DNA of 64,000 bases from Purpureocillium takamizusanense (taxonomy: Eukaryota > Ascomycota > Sordariomycetes > Hypocreales > Ophiocordycipitaceae), in the NCBI RefSeq assembly GCF_022605165.1, contig NC_063070.1:2356001-2420000 (forward strand). The letters run 5' to 3'. This document shows, one piece after another, positions 1 through 12,000 of this stretch. The notes below the pieces were generated by a model, which was not told the origin of the DNA, ran no database searches, and saw nothing but the letters and a program-made list of their open reading frames with translations. The stretch's first letter is position 1; each line of letters opens with the position of its first letter. Made by a program: the position numbers and the translations under genes.

Positions 1-412
1 TCAAGTCGCCCAGACACTATACAGCTTTTCCCTGGTCCTTCAGCATGGCGGCGAGCGTAACCCAGTCAGGGATAATGGTGGCCACTAACTGGATCTTAGC
101 AGCGCGTGGATAGGTTCAGGTTGATTTGATGCTTAGCTATTTCAACTTCCCCTCAGGGTGTGCTTGCCCCTGTGAACGCAACTGTGACAATTTCAGTGAA
201 CTGGAGGGGGGATACTTCTCGAGTGTTAAAAAAGTACGTGGCGGTGCGTGATGCGGACGGCTGGCCGAGTACGATGATTGCGATAGGGATAGCGGGTGCT
301 TGGCATGCTATTGACAAGGCGTGGATGACATGGAAATATTGCGCAAGCTCAGCACCGGACCCAGGTGTCTTTCTGCACCTCGCTCAATATCACGGCCGTC
401 AGTCACTTCATC
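1..412. other. Left edge and 5' flank of the first hydrolase gene
   Basis: I see no supportable gene, RNA or repeat here. It presumably holds the promoter and 5' leader of the hydrolase that follows. Short open frames exist but lack family resemblance or believable starts. Confidence 0.5.
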
Positions 413-1390
413 ATGGACCTGCCACTACGCTATTCATCTTCCAACGGTACCGTCCGGTGGACCAAATTGGGAGCCGGCCCGCCCCTTGTCTTCACTCATG
501 GGACGCCCTGGTCGTCCTTTGTATGGCGGGACATCGCCGACGCCTTCACGTCCACACATACGGTCTACCTCTGGGACATGCCGGGTTACGGGCGCTCGGA
601 CAAATACGATGGGCAGGACGTCTCTCTGGGCGCCCAGGGTAAGCTCTTTGCAGAGCTACTCGCGCACTGGCGCTCAGAGCAGCAGGGGCAGCAGCAGGAG
701 CAGCAGCAATGGGTTCCCATCGTCATCGCGCACGATTTTGGCGGCGCCGTGGCCCTGCGCGCGCACCTTCTTCACGGAGCGCGATACGCAGCGCTCGCGC
801 TCGTGGATCCCGTCGCGGTCGCGCCCTGGGGCTCGCCCTTCTTCCGGCTCGTGGGCGCGCACGCCGGCGTGTTTGCGCAGCTGCCGGCGAACCTGCACGG
901 CGCGCTGGTGAGGGAGTACATCTCCGGCGCGAGCCACGCGGGCCTACGGGCTGAGACGCTGGAGGCGCTGGCCAAGCCGTGGTGCGACGGCGACGGCCAA
1001 GCGGCGTTTTACCGGCAGATTCAGCAGGCGGACGAGCGGTTCACGACGGAGCTGGAGGGCCGGTATGGGGAGGTGCCGCTGGCGATGGTGATGGCCGAGG
1101 ATGGGACGGGGGAAAGCGAGGATGGGAGCAACGGGAAGAGTCGGACACGGCGGGTGCTGCTGGTATGGGGGACGGAGGATTCGTGGGTGCCGGTGGAGAG
1201 GGGGAGGGAGCTGAAGCGCATGATGGGCGGCGAAGAAGGGGCGGTGGTGCTGAGGGAGATTGAGGGCGCGGGACACTTGGTGCAGATGGACAGGCCGGCG
1301 CAGCTGACGGGCGTCTTGATGGAGTTTGTGAGCGCTCTTAGTGGTGGTGGTGTTGGTAACGGTCTGAGACGAGGAGGAGGAGGAGTGTGA
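413..1390 (+). CDS. Alpha/beta hydrolase with aspartate nucleophile (haloalkane dehalogenase/epoxide hydrolase type)
   Basis: Single-exon gene for 325 residues. The frame is open to a GTG at 365, but the first ATG is at 413 and gives a normal N-terminus. An HGTP oxyanion motif lies near residue 29, and a nucleophile elbow HDFGG has Asp108 where lipases have Ser. A candidate acid lies in WGTEDSW and a candidate base in GAGHLVQMD near the C-terminus. Asp nucleophiles are known from haloalkane dehalogenases, fluoroacetate dehalogenases and epoxide hydrolases, so hydrolysis through a covalent alkyl- or acyl-enzyme is likely; the substrate cannot be read from sequence. No signal peptide is visible, so it is probably cytosolic. 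Odd points are a Gln-rich run (about residues 89-99) just before the nucleophile strand and a Gly/Arg-rich tail. The fold is certain; the reaction is inferred. Confidence 0.85.
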   Translation: MDLPLRYSSSNGTVRWTKLGAGPPLVFTHGTPWSSFVWRDIADAFTSTHTVYLWDMPGYGRSDKYDGQDVSLGAQGKLFAELLAHWRSEQQGQQQEQQQWVPIVIAHDFGGAVALRAHLLHGARYAALALVDPVAVAPWGSPFFRLVGAHAGVFAQLPANLHGALVREYISGASHAGLRAETLEALAKPWCDGDGQAAFYRQIQQADERFTTELEGRYGEVPLAMVMAEDGTGESEDGSNGKSRTRRVLLVWGTEDSWVPVERGRELKRMMGGEEGAVVLREIEGAGHLVQMDRPAQLTGVLMEFVSALSGGGVGNGLRRGGGGV

Positions 1391-3639
1391 TGCTCGAGTG
1401 GTGTTTTGGTTGTTTGTGTGCGTTCAACATAACGAGTGTCTCGCGTGTAAGTTGGCGCCCATCCGGCCGCCGACGAAGGTTGCAGCATGCTGTCCCCTCG
1501 CCCGCATGTCCTGAAACGACACGATGATAAGCCGTAAATGGCACCATGGCTTGCTGCATGTACCGACCGCATCGCCCGCGCATTACAGTGCATTAGTATA
1601 GCATAGTAGGTGTAGCCAAAATCTATTCTGGGTCCCAAGAGAAAGAGCCTCGATATAGATTTGCAGGCGCCACGATACGGATGCAGCGTGAAATGCACAT
1701 CTCCCAGCATCTCAACGACTCATGGCTCGGCATTAGCGATTGGAGAGAGGCCGTCGCCTCAACTGCGAGCGTGAGTGACACTTGGGCCGGCGGACGGCTC
1801 CGCCATTGTCGGCAATCGCCAGCAGGCAGGCAGCTACTGTACATAGAAGGTCGGGTACAGGAAAACAGACCAGGGTTGGGACGGAGCACGGCCGGGGCAT
1901 GAGAGGGCAAGTGCACCGGCCCGATCTGGCGCTCGGCAGCTTGAGCCGTCCGGAGAAGCATCATGGCCACTGCATCATGGCACTCGCCCAGCAGAGCCAT
2001 CAACAAATGTCTTGCAGAGCAAAGTGGGCTTTTGCAGCACACGGGGGCGGCGGGCGCGCACGGGGCTCAAGCAGGTCCTTGGCCATGCCCCAATCCCCGC
2101 CCCCCGGTCAACGGACGGACAACTGGCCTCTGCGTTTCTGGGGCAAGCATTCCGCCGCTCATTTGCGGTGCGGGACACGAGATCTGACGGCGAAAATGGC
2201 GGGACGATTACGGTCATCATAGCGGGGGGTTTGGCCCCCCTGCTGGGTAGTAGGCACCTGCTACGTATGTTGGGAGGCGGTCAAGCTTTTGGATGGAGTG
2301 ATGGAGCCGCTTGTGATGTGACATTACATATGCCGTCGTGAGAAAAGTATGGTGTGTAGGTACGTACTTGGAGCACAGCAATGTAACTACTTCGTACCAA
2401 CAGCACTCCTTACAGCAGTGACAGTACGGGAAAATGCGCATGTTCGTAGACGCGGGTTGCGCGACACACACGGCGGGCGGTGTCAGCAGCGTCACCGTCG
2501 GGATGTCATCATTCATCCATCCCTTGCGTGCCTTGTTGGCCATTCTGTGTCTCGCAGGGGGTAAGGTGGCGGGCGGGCGGGCATGTCGTGCGACCAGCAA
2601 AAAGCTGCGCTCATGATATGTGAGGTTGAGGTCGAGATCTATTTTCCATGGGCCGGCAGTCATCAGTCGGACAGCGCGGCGCTCGCCCATAGGTGGGAAT
2701 CGCAGCTGACGAGCCCGTCACGAGTCCGTCCGCCGCCGGCCTATCTGGTTCATCCGTCCAGCCAGCCAGCCAGCCGGCTTTCGGACAGACCGGTGCGGCT
2801 CGCATGCGACGCTGTGCTTACAGTACTTGCCTGCACATGAGATTTCCCTGTCCTGTAAATAAATAATTATATAAATATATATATATTTACACATACTGTG
2901 CTCAGAGTACAGTACCCAGATCCATGGTATCGTGTGTGTGTGTTGTGCAAGGCCGTCTGCCACGACGACGACCTGCTCGACTTGAACAGTCCGTCCTCGA
3001 CGGATGGATGCAACTTGGGCTATCACAGTGTGGCCGGAATAATCCGGCTGGCTGCAACCTGCCCGCTCCCTCTGGTGTTGGCTTGGGCGGTGATGAGGGA
3101 CATGGATGGCACGTACCTACACAATTCAGAGAGATCAAGATCTAGCACGGGCCAATTATTGGTCATCACACGCCTAACTGGGAGTAGTGAGGGTACTACT
3201 AAATATGGTTGTTGGTTGTGCCGGGCCGAGAAAGCCTGTTGGTGGCATTGGGTGGGTGATTGATGTTGGCCAGGTTTGATGATATGAGGGATGATTGAGT
3301 GACTGGACGGAAAATGTGGATGAATGGAAATTGAGAACAAGAAGTGCCTTTCAGCCTGCCGACACGCGAGGGGGCGCGAATAGACTGAGTTTTGTTATAA
3401 GTGAGGCAACCAGGGTCTCCTCGCTGCTGCCTTGTTGGACGAGACATGCGAGCAGAGGCGAGCAAAGCAGATGAGTCGCATATCGGGCGGCTGTAATAGT
3501 CCCGAGAAAGAGGGAAACACATGTGCCAGGTAAGTACCTAGGTAAGGCAGGCATGACGCTGGCGGCCAAGCACACGAGACCTTCACGAGTCACTATGGCC
3601 GGATTCGTTGCGTTGGGGCGGAGCAGGATGTCAGGACGG

Positions 3640-3660
3640 GCAGCAGCAGCAGCAGCAGCA
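3640..3660. repeat. (AGC)n microsatellite
   Basis: About seven perfect tandem copies of a CAG/AGC triplet in non-coding DNA. Confidence 0.9.
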
Positions 3661-5461
3661 ACAAGAGAAAGAAGAACAGCAATACGTACAGTACGTCGCG
3701 ACCGCACATCGCTTGTGTGTGCCAATGACATGGCAAGCTGGGAGGGGACTGGAGGGAGAGTCTGGGGATCGGGTGATGGCTTTGAAGCTTCAGGGTCACA
3801 GGCCATCCGACGTTGAAGTTGAGGTGGAGTCGAGCGGAGGGTTTAGGTACAATTGGTGGGTGGCAGGCCGAGACCCCGGCCCCCATCAGAGCCATCCACA
3901 CGACGCCTCCACCTCACCGCAGTACAATCGCGCCACGCCCGCCTTACAGGGCAGTGGTGGAGGAGTGCCTTGAGTGCATCAGCTCCCCTCCCCGCTGTCT
4001 TCCCACCGGCACACCGCAGCGGAGCCGCCGCCGCCTCCAGACCGCGGCCAAAATCGTTCAGTGGATGGGCTCCGGCGGGTGTTATCCCACACTGCAGTGT
4101 GCATGTGGCTCCCCAGTGGGCGCCGACCTCTGCTGAAAGGCAGTCTTGAGGTGGGAGAGACGGCAGGTCACACACCTTAGTAGAGGGAACAACACAGCGG
4201 CGGGCCATGCATGCCGTCCTTCGGACTCGTTGCATCCAACTCCACCACCACCAACAGAGATCGTAGTGCACCATTGCACAAAGTTCGCGGCGTGCTGTAT
4301 TGTGCTCACAGTACGGTACGACTGGTCGATACCAAGGAATGAAAAACTCTGCTTTACTGGCGGAGACACGCCCTCCGTGGGCGTGGGCCGCGGCCGGCGG
4401 TTTCATTGCGAGATGATCGTCTGTTCGCTTTTCTGTCGCGCCGAGCGGACCGCCTGTTGGCGGTGCGAGCTTGGAGCGTTATGCCCTGGACTGTCGTAGT
4501 AATAAATGCCCGCTAAGCAGCAGGCAGAGGTCAACCTGGCAGTGGTCCCGTCCCCTGCCCACCCCGGCCCTTTCAGGGTCCTGGGCTGAGGCGAGGCGCC
4601 GACCGCCGTTTTGCCGCACAGGCGGGGGCGCCGATGATCGCCCCGTAGCCGCTGATCGAGCCCCGGAGGTGTGCTGCGACTGATGGTTGGGGAGGGGGGT
4701 GGGGGACCCTGTGATCCAGCCCTGTAGCATTTGCTCGCCTCAGCCTGCTGCTTTTACTCCGTACTGATGAGGTGGCTTATTATTACCGGCACTGGGCTGA
4801 GGCCGCGGCGAGGTGTCATGCCCCGCCAGGAAGGAGGCGGTGACGGGGATCTAACACGTACTCTGCTTCGTGGCAGGCAGGTGCCTCTTTACATCCACAC
4901 ATCGCCTGTTCCCAGCTTCCTACCTTACTTTGTACTTCACGTTACGATGCGGTCCGTTAGGTACTGATCTCGACCAAATGACGCCGTCTCCGCCGCACTC
5001 TTAAAGTTCCAAGCATACAGTACTGTACTCGCCTGCTGCTTGCTGCTGTTGGTTTGCGCAGGCGGGGCATCCAACAACAGCCGAGTGCGGCCCTGGAGCT
5101 GCTGATCCAAATTAGCAGCATTTCCCCGTTTTGAAGCTGTTTAGGATGGGGGTCAAAGAAAGGAACCGCGTGCGTTTCGAAACATTGAAACCACCACTCC
5201 CGACCTTGCGGTGACGCCACCAACACGCTCGTGCCCACTGCACCTGGTGCTACTAGGTACCGTTCATGGCACCGTTTCATCACCCTCGCCTGTCCAAAAT
5301 AGAGGAGGCTGCGCGGTCGGTCAGAGTCAAGCAAGCAGATGCGGTCTGAAACGACGTCAGCGACAGAGACAGAGAGAGACACATGGGTAGAGACAGACAG
5401 AACAGACGGACGCATGACGCGGGGGGCGACGTGGCGGGCGACTGTCGACTGATGACGGCAG

Positions 5462-5489
5462 CGACGACGACGACGACGACGACGACGAC
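5462..5489. repeat. (ACG)n microsatellite
   Basis: About nine perfect tandem copies of a CGA/ACG triplet, 1.3 kb before the start of the next gene. Confidence 0.9.
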
Positions 5490-5875
5490 AGCGGCCCAAA
5501 CCCAAAACTCTCTCCGCCTCGCGCGGCGGCACTTGGCTCCTTGTCCGGCTCTCGCCCCGACGGAACCCTCCGGCTAAAGATGTCTATGAATGGAATTCCC
5601 CCCTCCTCACACACACACACAACACACACGCCCACAACAAAGGACAAGCCCGCGGCGCCATTGACGGGATCCAAGGACGCCGCCTCTTCCGTGGTGGCTG
5701 ACCCTGCACAACGCTTCCCCCTTCTCCAGTCGCACACGCTGTCCGCTCCCATGATAGCCTGCGCGTGCCCAGCCGGCGCAACGTTGAATCCGGCTGGCTG
5801 GCCCAAGGTGGTTGGTTGGCTGGCTGGCTGCCCGACACACCAAACAACGCGGGAGGCCGGGAGGGAGGGGGGTGT

Positions 5876-5910
5876 GATGCGATGCGATGCGATGTGGTGT
5901 GGTGTGGTGT
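5876..5910. repeat. Compound pentamer repeat GATGC then GGTGT
   Basis: About four copies of GATGC run directly into about three copies of GGTGT, in non-coding DNA. Confidence 0.85.
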
Positions 5911-6795
5911 CGCCGCCAGGCAGCCGAGCTTGTCCTTTTGACCCTGTACAGACAGGTTCACCGTGAAATGGATGTCATGTCGTCCCGTCCGCCACCACAC
6001 ACTCGATACCCGTGATATAAGTCATCTCGCCCCAGGGAGCCTCCCCTCGCATGTGCTTCTCACTATACCCTGCCCCTACTGCTCCCCCGGATTTCCTTTC
6101 AACCCTGCGTCAGCCTCGATCCACCGTGATGCACCTCTGCGCCATCGCTTTGTTCCGACAAGCAGCATCATCAACATCAACATCCAGCGCACTGTTCGGC
6201 CACGACACCCGCCCAACAAGCGACAACACCGCCAAGGCGCGGCCCCGAAACAAGCAAGCATACACGCACGTACCCGCGCACACGAACGCGCTCGCGCACG
6301 CGCATCGGCAACCTCCACCGACGGGCCCCAAAGAGAGACGGCCAGATAAAGCACCCCCTTCACCACAAACGACGCTTTCGGTTCAGAGGCGAGAGGGACA
6401 AGGGGGTGCGTGTCTAACAACAACCTTGCATGCAACCTCGCGATCCTGCCCGGGCCACAATCGCAGACGTGCCCTCCCCGAGCCGCGTTGCAGCGGGCAG
6501 TAGGCGGAACATACCTACCTGCCTTTTACTTGGGCCTCCCGCAGGAACTATTCAAAGGCACTTACGGCATCGACGTGCGGCTCAAACAGCTGCTGTTACC
6601 CTCGCGTTACAAAGTCGTCATAGACGCCGCGTCCGACCAGGGCTCACACACGAAGCACCTCGTCTCTTACTTAACGGCGCCGGCTGCCGCTCAAACCCAT
6701 CTTCACCTCCTGATGCCCGACTCATATCCGCAGCGCCATACATAACGCACTGTAGTATCACACGTCGGCGGAACGGCGAAAACCACGTCGTCGTC

Positions 6796-7782
6796 ATGAC
6801 GGCCAGCTATCTCTCTCACAACCATATCCACTCCGCCGGCATGGCGATCCCGGCCGTCCGCCACCGCACATTCTCCTCCTCCTCAAACTCCGTCTCCAAC
6901 ATGCCGCCCTCCTCGTCCTCATCTTCATCATCCTTCTCCGCCACCACGACCGCTTCCTTCTTCCAGCTGCCCACGACCAGGCGGCGCCACAAGCAGACCC
7001 GTCTCATCGAGCAGCAGCAACAGCTGGAGCAGGCCGCCGCCGCCCACGAGCAGGCTAACCTCCGTGCCCAGGCCTGGCTCTACATCAACGACTTCCTCGA
7101 CACGTCGTCCGACTGGAGTGAGATGCGCGAGCAGATTGCCATTGTCTGCGAGGCCGTCCCCACCATGCCCGAGCTCAACGCCTACGGCGAGCTTGACGAG
7201 AAGGAGGGCACCGTCGCCTGCCGCCGCCTGTTTAAGGCCCCCGTCGTATGGGATCGCCTTGGCCATAGCCTGTGGAAGACTCTCCACGCCGCCGCCGATC
7301 AGCGCGCCATCGCCCGCAAGCTCTTCGAGGCAGACTGGGCCGCCACCCTCGACGGCTTCACCGACGTCGACTACGCCGCCGCTGCTGAGGAGTCGGGTCG
7401 GAGCGGGCGCCGCCGCGCGTCCGAGTCGACCGTCGGCACGGGCATCAGCTCGCGCAGCTCCAGCGTCTCGCCCCTGGACAGGGTCAACGAGTGCTGCGGC
7501 GCCGCCGGCGCCAAGGTCAAAAAGCAGTCGTCCCGCATGAAGCTGTCGAGGAAGTTTTCGCCCTCGCGGCGAGCATCGTCTGACACGGACCGCGAGATTA
7601 GTACCGCCACCACCGCCGCTGTCACTCTGTCGCAGCAGCTGGACCACCACCGCCGGGACAGCTCCGACCTGGCCTACGGCGACCGGTCTGCCACACCGCG
7701 AATCATCCCGTCAAGCTACTTCTCGGCCATGCGGCGCACGTTCGGGCTCTTTGGCGACAGCTCGCGGGAGCAGTCGCGATGA
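6796..7782 (+). CDS. Hypothetical protein, Ser-rich N-terminus
   Basis: Single-exon gene for 328 residues. The frame is open upstream from about 6430, but 6796 is the first ATG giving a plausible N-terminus (MTASYLSHN); a second in-frame ATG lies at 6841. Layout: a low-complexity Ser-rich stretch (about residues 26-56), a Gln/Ala-rich helix (about 70-92), a globular segment (about 93-200) starting AWLYINDFLDTSSDW and including a LFEADWA motif, and a basic Ser-rich tail resembling kinase target sites. No signal peptide or membrane segment is seen. I do not recognise the family and propose no function. Codon use is strongly GC3-biased, which supports a real gene. Confidence 0.7.
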   Translation: MTASYLSHNHIHSAGMAIPAVRHRTFSSSSNSVSNMPPSSSSSSSSFSATTTASFFQLPTTRRRHKQTRLIEQQQQLEQAAAAHEQANLRAQAWLYINDFLDTSSDWSEMREQIAIVCEAVPTMPELNAYGELDEKEGTVACRRLFKAPVVWDRLGHSLWKTLHAAADQRAIARKLFEADWAATLDGFTDVDYAAAAEESGRSGRRRASESTVGTGISSRSSSVSPLDRVNECCGAAGAKVKKQSSRMKLSRKFSPSRRASSDTDREISTATTAAVTLSQQLDHHRRDSSDLAYGDRSATPRIIPSSYFSAMRRTFGLFGDSSREQSR

Positions 7783-9034
7783 CCAATTTGGTGTAGGACA
7801 GGGGTGTCACGGGAACCCGATGAACAGGGAAACCGACATGTAACAACAACAACAATATCAACGGCACACGGCAACAAATACGCGGTAATTAATCAGCATT
7901 TTGGGGAAGGCAGAATGCCTTCAGCGTAGGCGTTTTTGGTGGATTTGAATCGGGTTACCTATCATCGTCCACACGAACCTGAGCGATTTGGGACGGACGC
8001 ATACTGTCGCAATGAGCCCTTGCATGATGGAAGGCTCGCATGTAACAGCATCACGGCTTGGCGTTTTGGGGGGGGGAAGGTGAGCATTTCCTGCGGGTAA
8101 CCCTCGGCGAAGCATACTCGGATTGGGACAGACCTCAATGAGGGCATATGGCGCCAACAAGACATACGTAGGTAATACCTAGTAGCATATTTAGCTAAAT
8201 GAATACGCGCGCATAAAGCCGCCGATTCATTAATGAATGATATAATAAACTCAGAAGCACTCTCCCCCGCCACATGTTTGGTCTTGGAAGCTCATGACTG
8301 CCCAATGTCGTTTCAAGTAGGGCAATTCATGGAGTGCTTCTCTTTGAACTTATAGAAGGGGATTGTGAACTCTGCAAGCTGTAGTGAGACCTGCCACTGC
8401 CGGGCTGCACTTGCCGCATCTCGCTGTTAGATTACTAGCATAGGAATTCCACAGCGCGTGCAGTAAGAGGAAAGAGCCTCTTATAGTTACATCCTATTTC
8501 CCAACTTGCATTCCAGCTGCATTTCCTAGTTCCGAGCTGCCATTGTTATCGGTGTAGAATGGCATCTCGACTTTCGGGGATACCGGGTAGGCTAGTCGCT
8601 GCTGACTCATTACGTTGAGCAACTCACCATGCCCAAAACGGGAAGGAGCTTCCCTACTGTGGGACCGGCTCAACCGCGGAAGTCGCTCGTGCCTGTGTCG
8701 GCCCCTCCCTGTTGGGCCTGCTAGGTGCGAGGCTGCACCAGAACCCACCGAACCGCGCAGCGCTTGCTAGCGCCACAGCTACCCCAAGCTCGCGCCGCCG
8801 GCTATTTTCATTCGAGCCTCAAACACGCCAGCCTCGCAAAACAATCATCGTCGGTCCCTCAGCCAAACCGCCGCGCCGACGCCGACGACTGCACGAAGGC
8901 CCTTGTTCCCAACGCCGCCAAGACGCTCATTTTATAGGCTCATCTGAGTTCTCCTTTCGCTTCGCGGATGGTACGCCCCGCCGAGGGATGACGAGTCGAC
9001 TTGCCCTGCTGCAGCACCTAGTCTGGTCGTGATC
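7783..9034. other. Intergenic region upstream of MLP1/TPR gene
   Basis: It holds the 3' flank of the preceding gene and the promoter and leader of the MLP1 gene. No gene, RNA or clear repeat was seen. Confidence 0.5.
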
Positions 9035-12000
9035 ATGGCGGCGGCGGACGTGGACGTGGGCTACGTCGCCGGCCACCTCGGCCTCGACCAGCCCATCGTC
9101 ACTGCTCTGACGACCGAGCCGACCGTGGACCTCGTGTCGACCCTGCTCCGCGCCGTGGCGGCCAAGGCGCACGAGTTCGACACCTTGTACGCCGAGAAGC
9201 TGCAGACGGACATCGAGCTGGAGAACGCGGTGCGCAGCGCCGAGACTCGCTCTCAGACGTCCAGAGCAACGGCGGAAAAGGCACTGAAGGATGTTGAAGA
9301 GGCCAGAAAGAGCTTGAAGGAAGAAGGTATGAGCCAACGCGACGGCCCTTCCTTTCTCCCTGCGTCTCTCCGCAGGTGGACAGTGTACTGACCGTGCGAC
9401 GTTGCGCACAGAAACAAAGCGGCAGACCCTGGAGAACGAACTTCAGTCGCTCAAGGCCAAGAACTCGGACCACGATGCAGATGTCAAGGCGCTCAATGAC
9501 AAGATTGAAACTCTCCAGTCCTCCAACCGGACCAACTTGAGCATTATCGAGTCCAACAACAAACGAGACCAAACAATCACCGACGAGCTCACCAAGCAGC
9601 ACCAACGGAACGTCGAGCTGTCCCGCGAAATAACCGCCCTCCAACAGTCCGAGCAGAATGCAAAGGGCCAACTGAACAGCGCAAAGTACCGCGAGGAGTC
9701 GCTTAAGCAACAACTTGAGCTTGCCCGCCGTAATGGCGAGTGGCTTGAGAATGAGCTCAAGACCAAGAGCGATGAGTCGCTCAAGTACAGGAAGGAGAAG
9801 GGTGCGCGCATCGCCGAACTTCAGCGCGAGAGCGAGGATGCCCGATCCCAAGTCGATGCCCTCAAACGGACCGAGCAGCAACTGCGCGAGCGTCTCGACG
9901 CCATGCAGGCCAGGGCTGATGATGCCCTGGTCAAGCTGCAGAAACAGGAGGGAGCGTTTGCCACGACGGTCGAGAGCTACAAGCAAGAGCTTGAGGACCA
10001 GCGGCGACTCGTGGACATGTCCGATCAGCTCAGCAAGAAGCACCAAGAGCGCGTGCGCGAGCTCGAAGCTGAGAAGGAACGCCTCAAGGACAACTACGAA
10101 AATGAGATCCGCCGAGTTCGCACTGAGCTGGAACAAGAGCGACAGACCACGACGCAAATGGAGGAGAAGATTCAGCAGCTGGAGTCTGAACTCGACGAGC
10201 TCCACGCCCGCATGGATCAGCGCCCACAACCTGCAGAGCCGCCGCAGACCCCTCGTGCTAACGGCTCACTGATGGCTCGCGCAGCGTCACCTTTTGGTAC
10301 CCCGGGGTCGGTCCGCAGCAAGTCAGCCGTCACCGCGACGCAGGCCATCGAGCAGTTGTATCAAGTCAAGGGACAGTTGGCCAGCGAGAGGCGACGCAAT
10401 CAGCAACTATCCGAAGAGCTGGACACTATGCTCTCTGCCCTGGAAGCCAAGGCACCTGAGATTCAAGAGCTTCAGGCCGAGACCGAGACGCTCCGCAGCG
10501 AAATCGCACGCATGTCGGAGTTGTCGCAGCAGAGCTTCGAGGAGCGCGATGCCGCTAGAAAGGCGGCTCGCAAGGCTGAGAGCGCCTTGACAAACACGAC
10601 ATCGGAAGTCAAGATTCTCAAGACGCAGCTGCGCGACCTCGGAACGCAAATCCAGCTTCTCGTCTTTAACATTTACGCGCTCGAGAAGGGCATGGACGAG
10701 CTGACAGAGGACGAAAAATTCCGACTTCAGCAACTCGAAAAGGGCGAGATCACCGAGGAGGCATTGTCTGACATGTCTGACACGCACCAGTTCATCACCC
10801 AGAAGCTTGTCGTGTTCAAGGACATCAAGGCTCTCCAGGCCAAGAACGAGGACCTCTTGCGCATCACACGCGAGTTGGCTGAGCAGATCGAAAGCGAGGA
10901 GGCACTGGCCGCCAAGCACCAGGCCAAGCTCGATCACGATAATGTCGAGAAGCTGCAACGTGAGCTCGAGCACATGATTGACGAGAGCAAGGCCATCAAG
11001 AATACCATGGAGAGCTATAAAATGGAACGCGACATGTTCCGCCGCATTCTTCAGCAACGCGGCGTCGGCGGAGACGAGGCCTCCATGATGCGCGGATCTC
11101 TCGACGGAAGCCAGCGACCTCCCCTCGCTAGCATTGAGGGGGACCAAACAGAGGCTCTCAACGAGGCCATTCGCAAGCTGCAGTCCGAGTACGATAACTA
11201 CCGAACCGCCCAAGACGAAGTTCGCAAGGATCTCCGTACCCAGGTGGACCGCCTGTCGTCGGAGAAGAACTCGATGCAAACGGAGCGGGTCAAGCTCCAC
11301 GGCGACTTGCGTATCGAGTCCGAGAGGAGGGAGATGCTCCAGGCAAACTATGTCGCCCTCCAGGGCGAAAATGTGGAGCTGCAGAAGCGCAGCCAGAGCC
11401 TCTCCGAGATGGCGGCTAAGCAAGACATTCGGACGCAGCAGGTCGCTGAGGAGCTCATCGAGGCCAAAGGTCTTCTCGACAGCATGCGCAACGAGACAGC
11501 AAACCTCAAGGCCGAGAAGAAGCTATGGAAAGAAATTCAAGACCGCATGAGCAAGGAGAACGAGAACCTGATCGAGGAGAAGAACCGCCTCAACAACCTG
11601 CTCGCGACGCAGCAGTCTCTGGAGAATGAGCGCAATATCTCCGAGTCTGAAGCACGACGAAAAGCACAGACCAAGATCGAGTCTTTGGAACGCGACCTGA
11701 GCGAGACGCAGCGGAAGCTGTCCAAGGAGGCGGAGGAGACAAAGAAACTTCAACTGCGCAAAGAATTCGAAGCTAAGGAGGCCCAAAAGCGGATTGACGA
11801 ACTCATGGCCAGCCTGAGCCAGATTCGTGAGGACCATGTCGTGGTCAAGACCACCAGGGATCACCTCCAGGCTCGCGTTGACGAGCTGACGGTCGAGCTT
11901 CGCAATGCGGAGGAGCGCGTCGGCCGCCTGCAGCCACGGCCCACACCGCGACCTGGCTCCACAGATAATGACGTGCGGCTTCAACAACTCGAGACCGAGG

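Larger units (their letters stand above)
1391..6795. other. Gene-free stretch of 5.4 kb
   Basis: I found no coding region with family resemblance on either strand. Open frames are short, lack codon bias and mostly start at non-ATG codons. It holds microsatellites (AGC near 3640, ACG near 5462, GATGC/GGTGT near 5876), an AT run near 2860-2892 and many GTAC-rich short motifs. It probably contains the terminator of the hydrolase gene and a long upstream region or 5' leader of the next gene. Confidence 0.5.

Noticed and set aside
365..412. Upstream extension of the first hydrolase to a GTG codon
   Set aside because: Nuclear fungal genes start at ATG; the ATG at 413 gives a normal N-terminus.
2897..2904. 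TGTGCTCA octamer (also at about 4302 and 23365) as copper-response sites
   Set aside because: They are not near copper or isocyanide genes, and the total count is close to chance for an octamer in this window.
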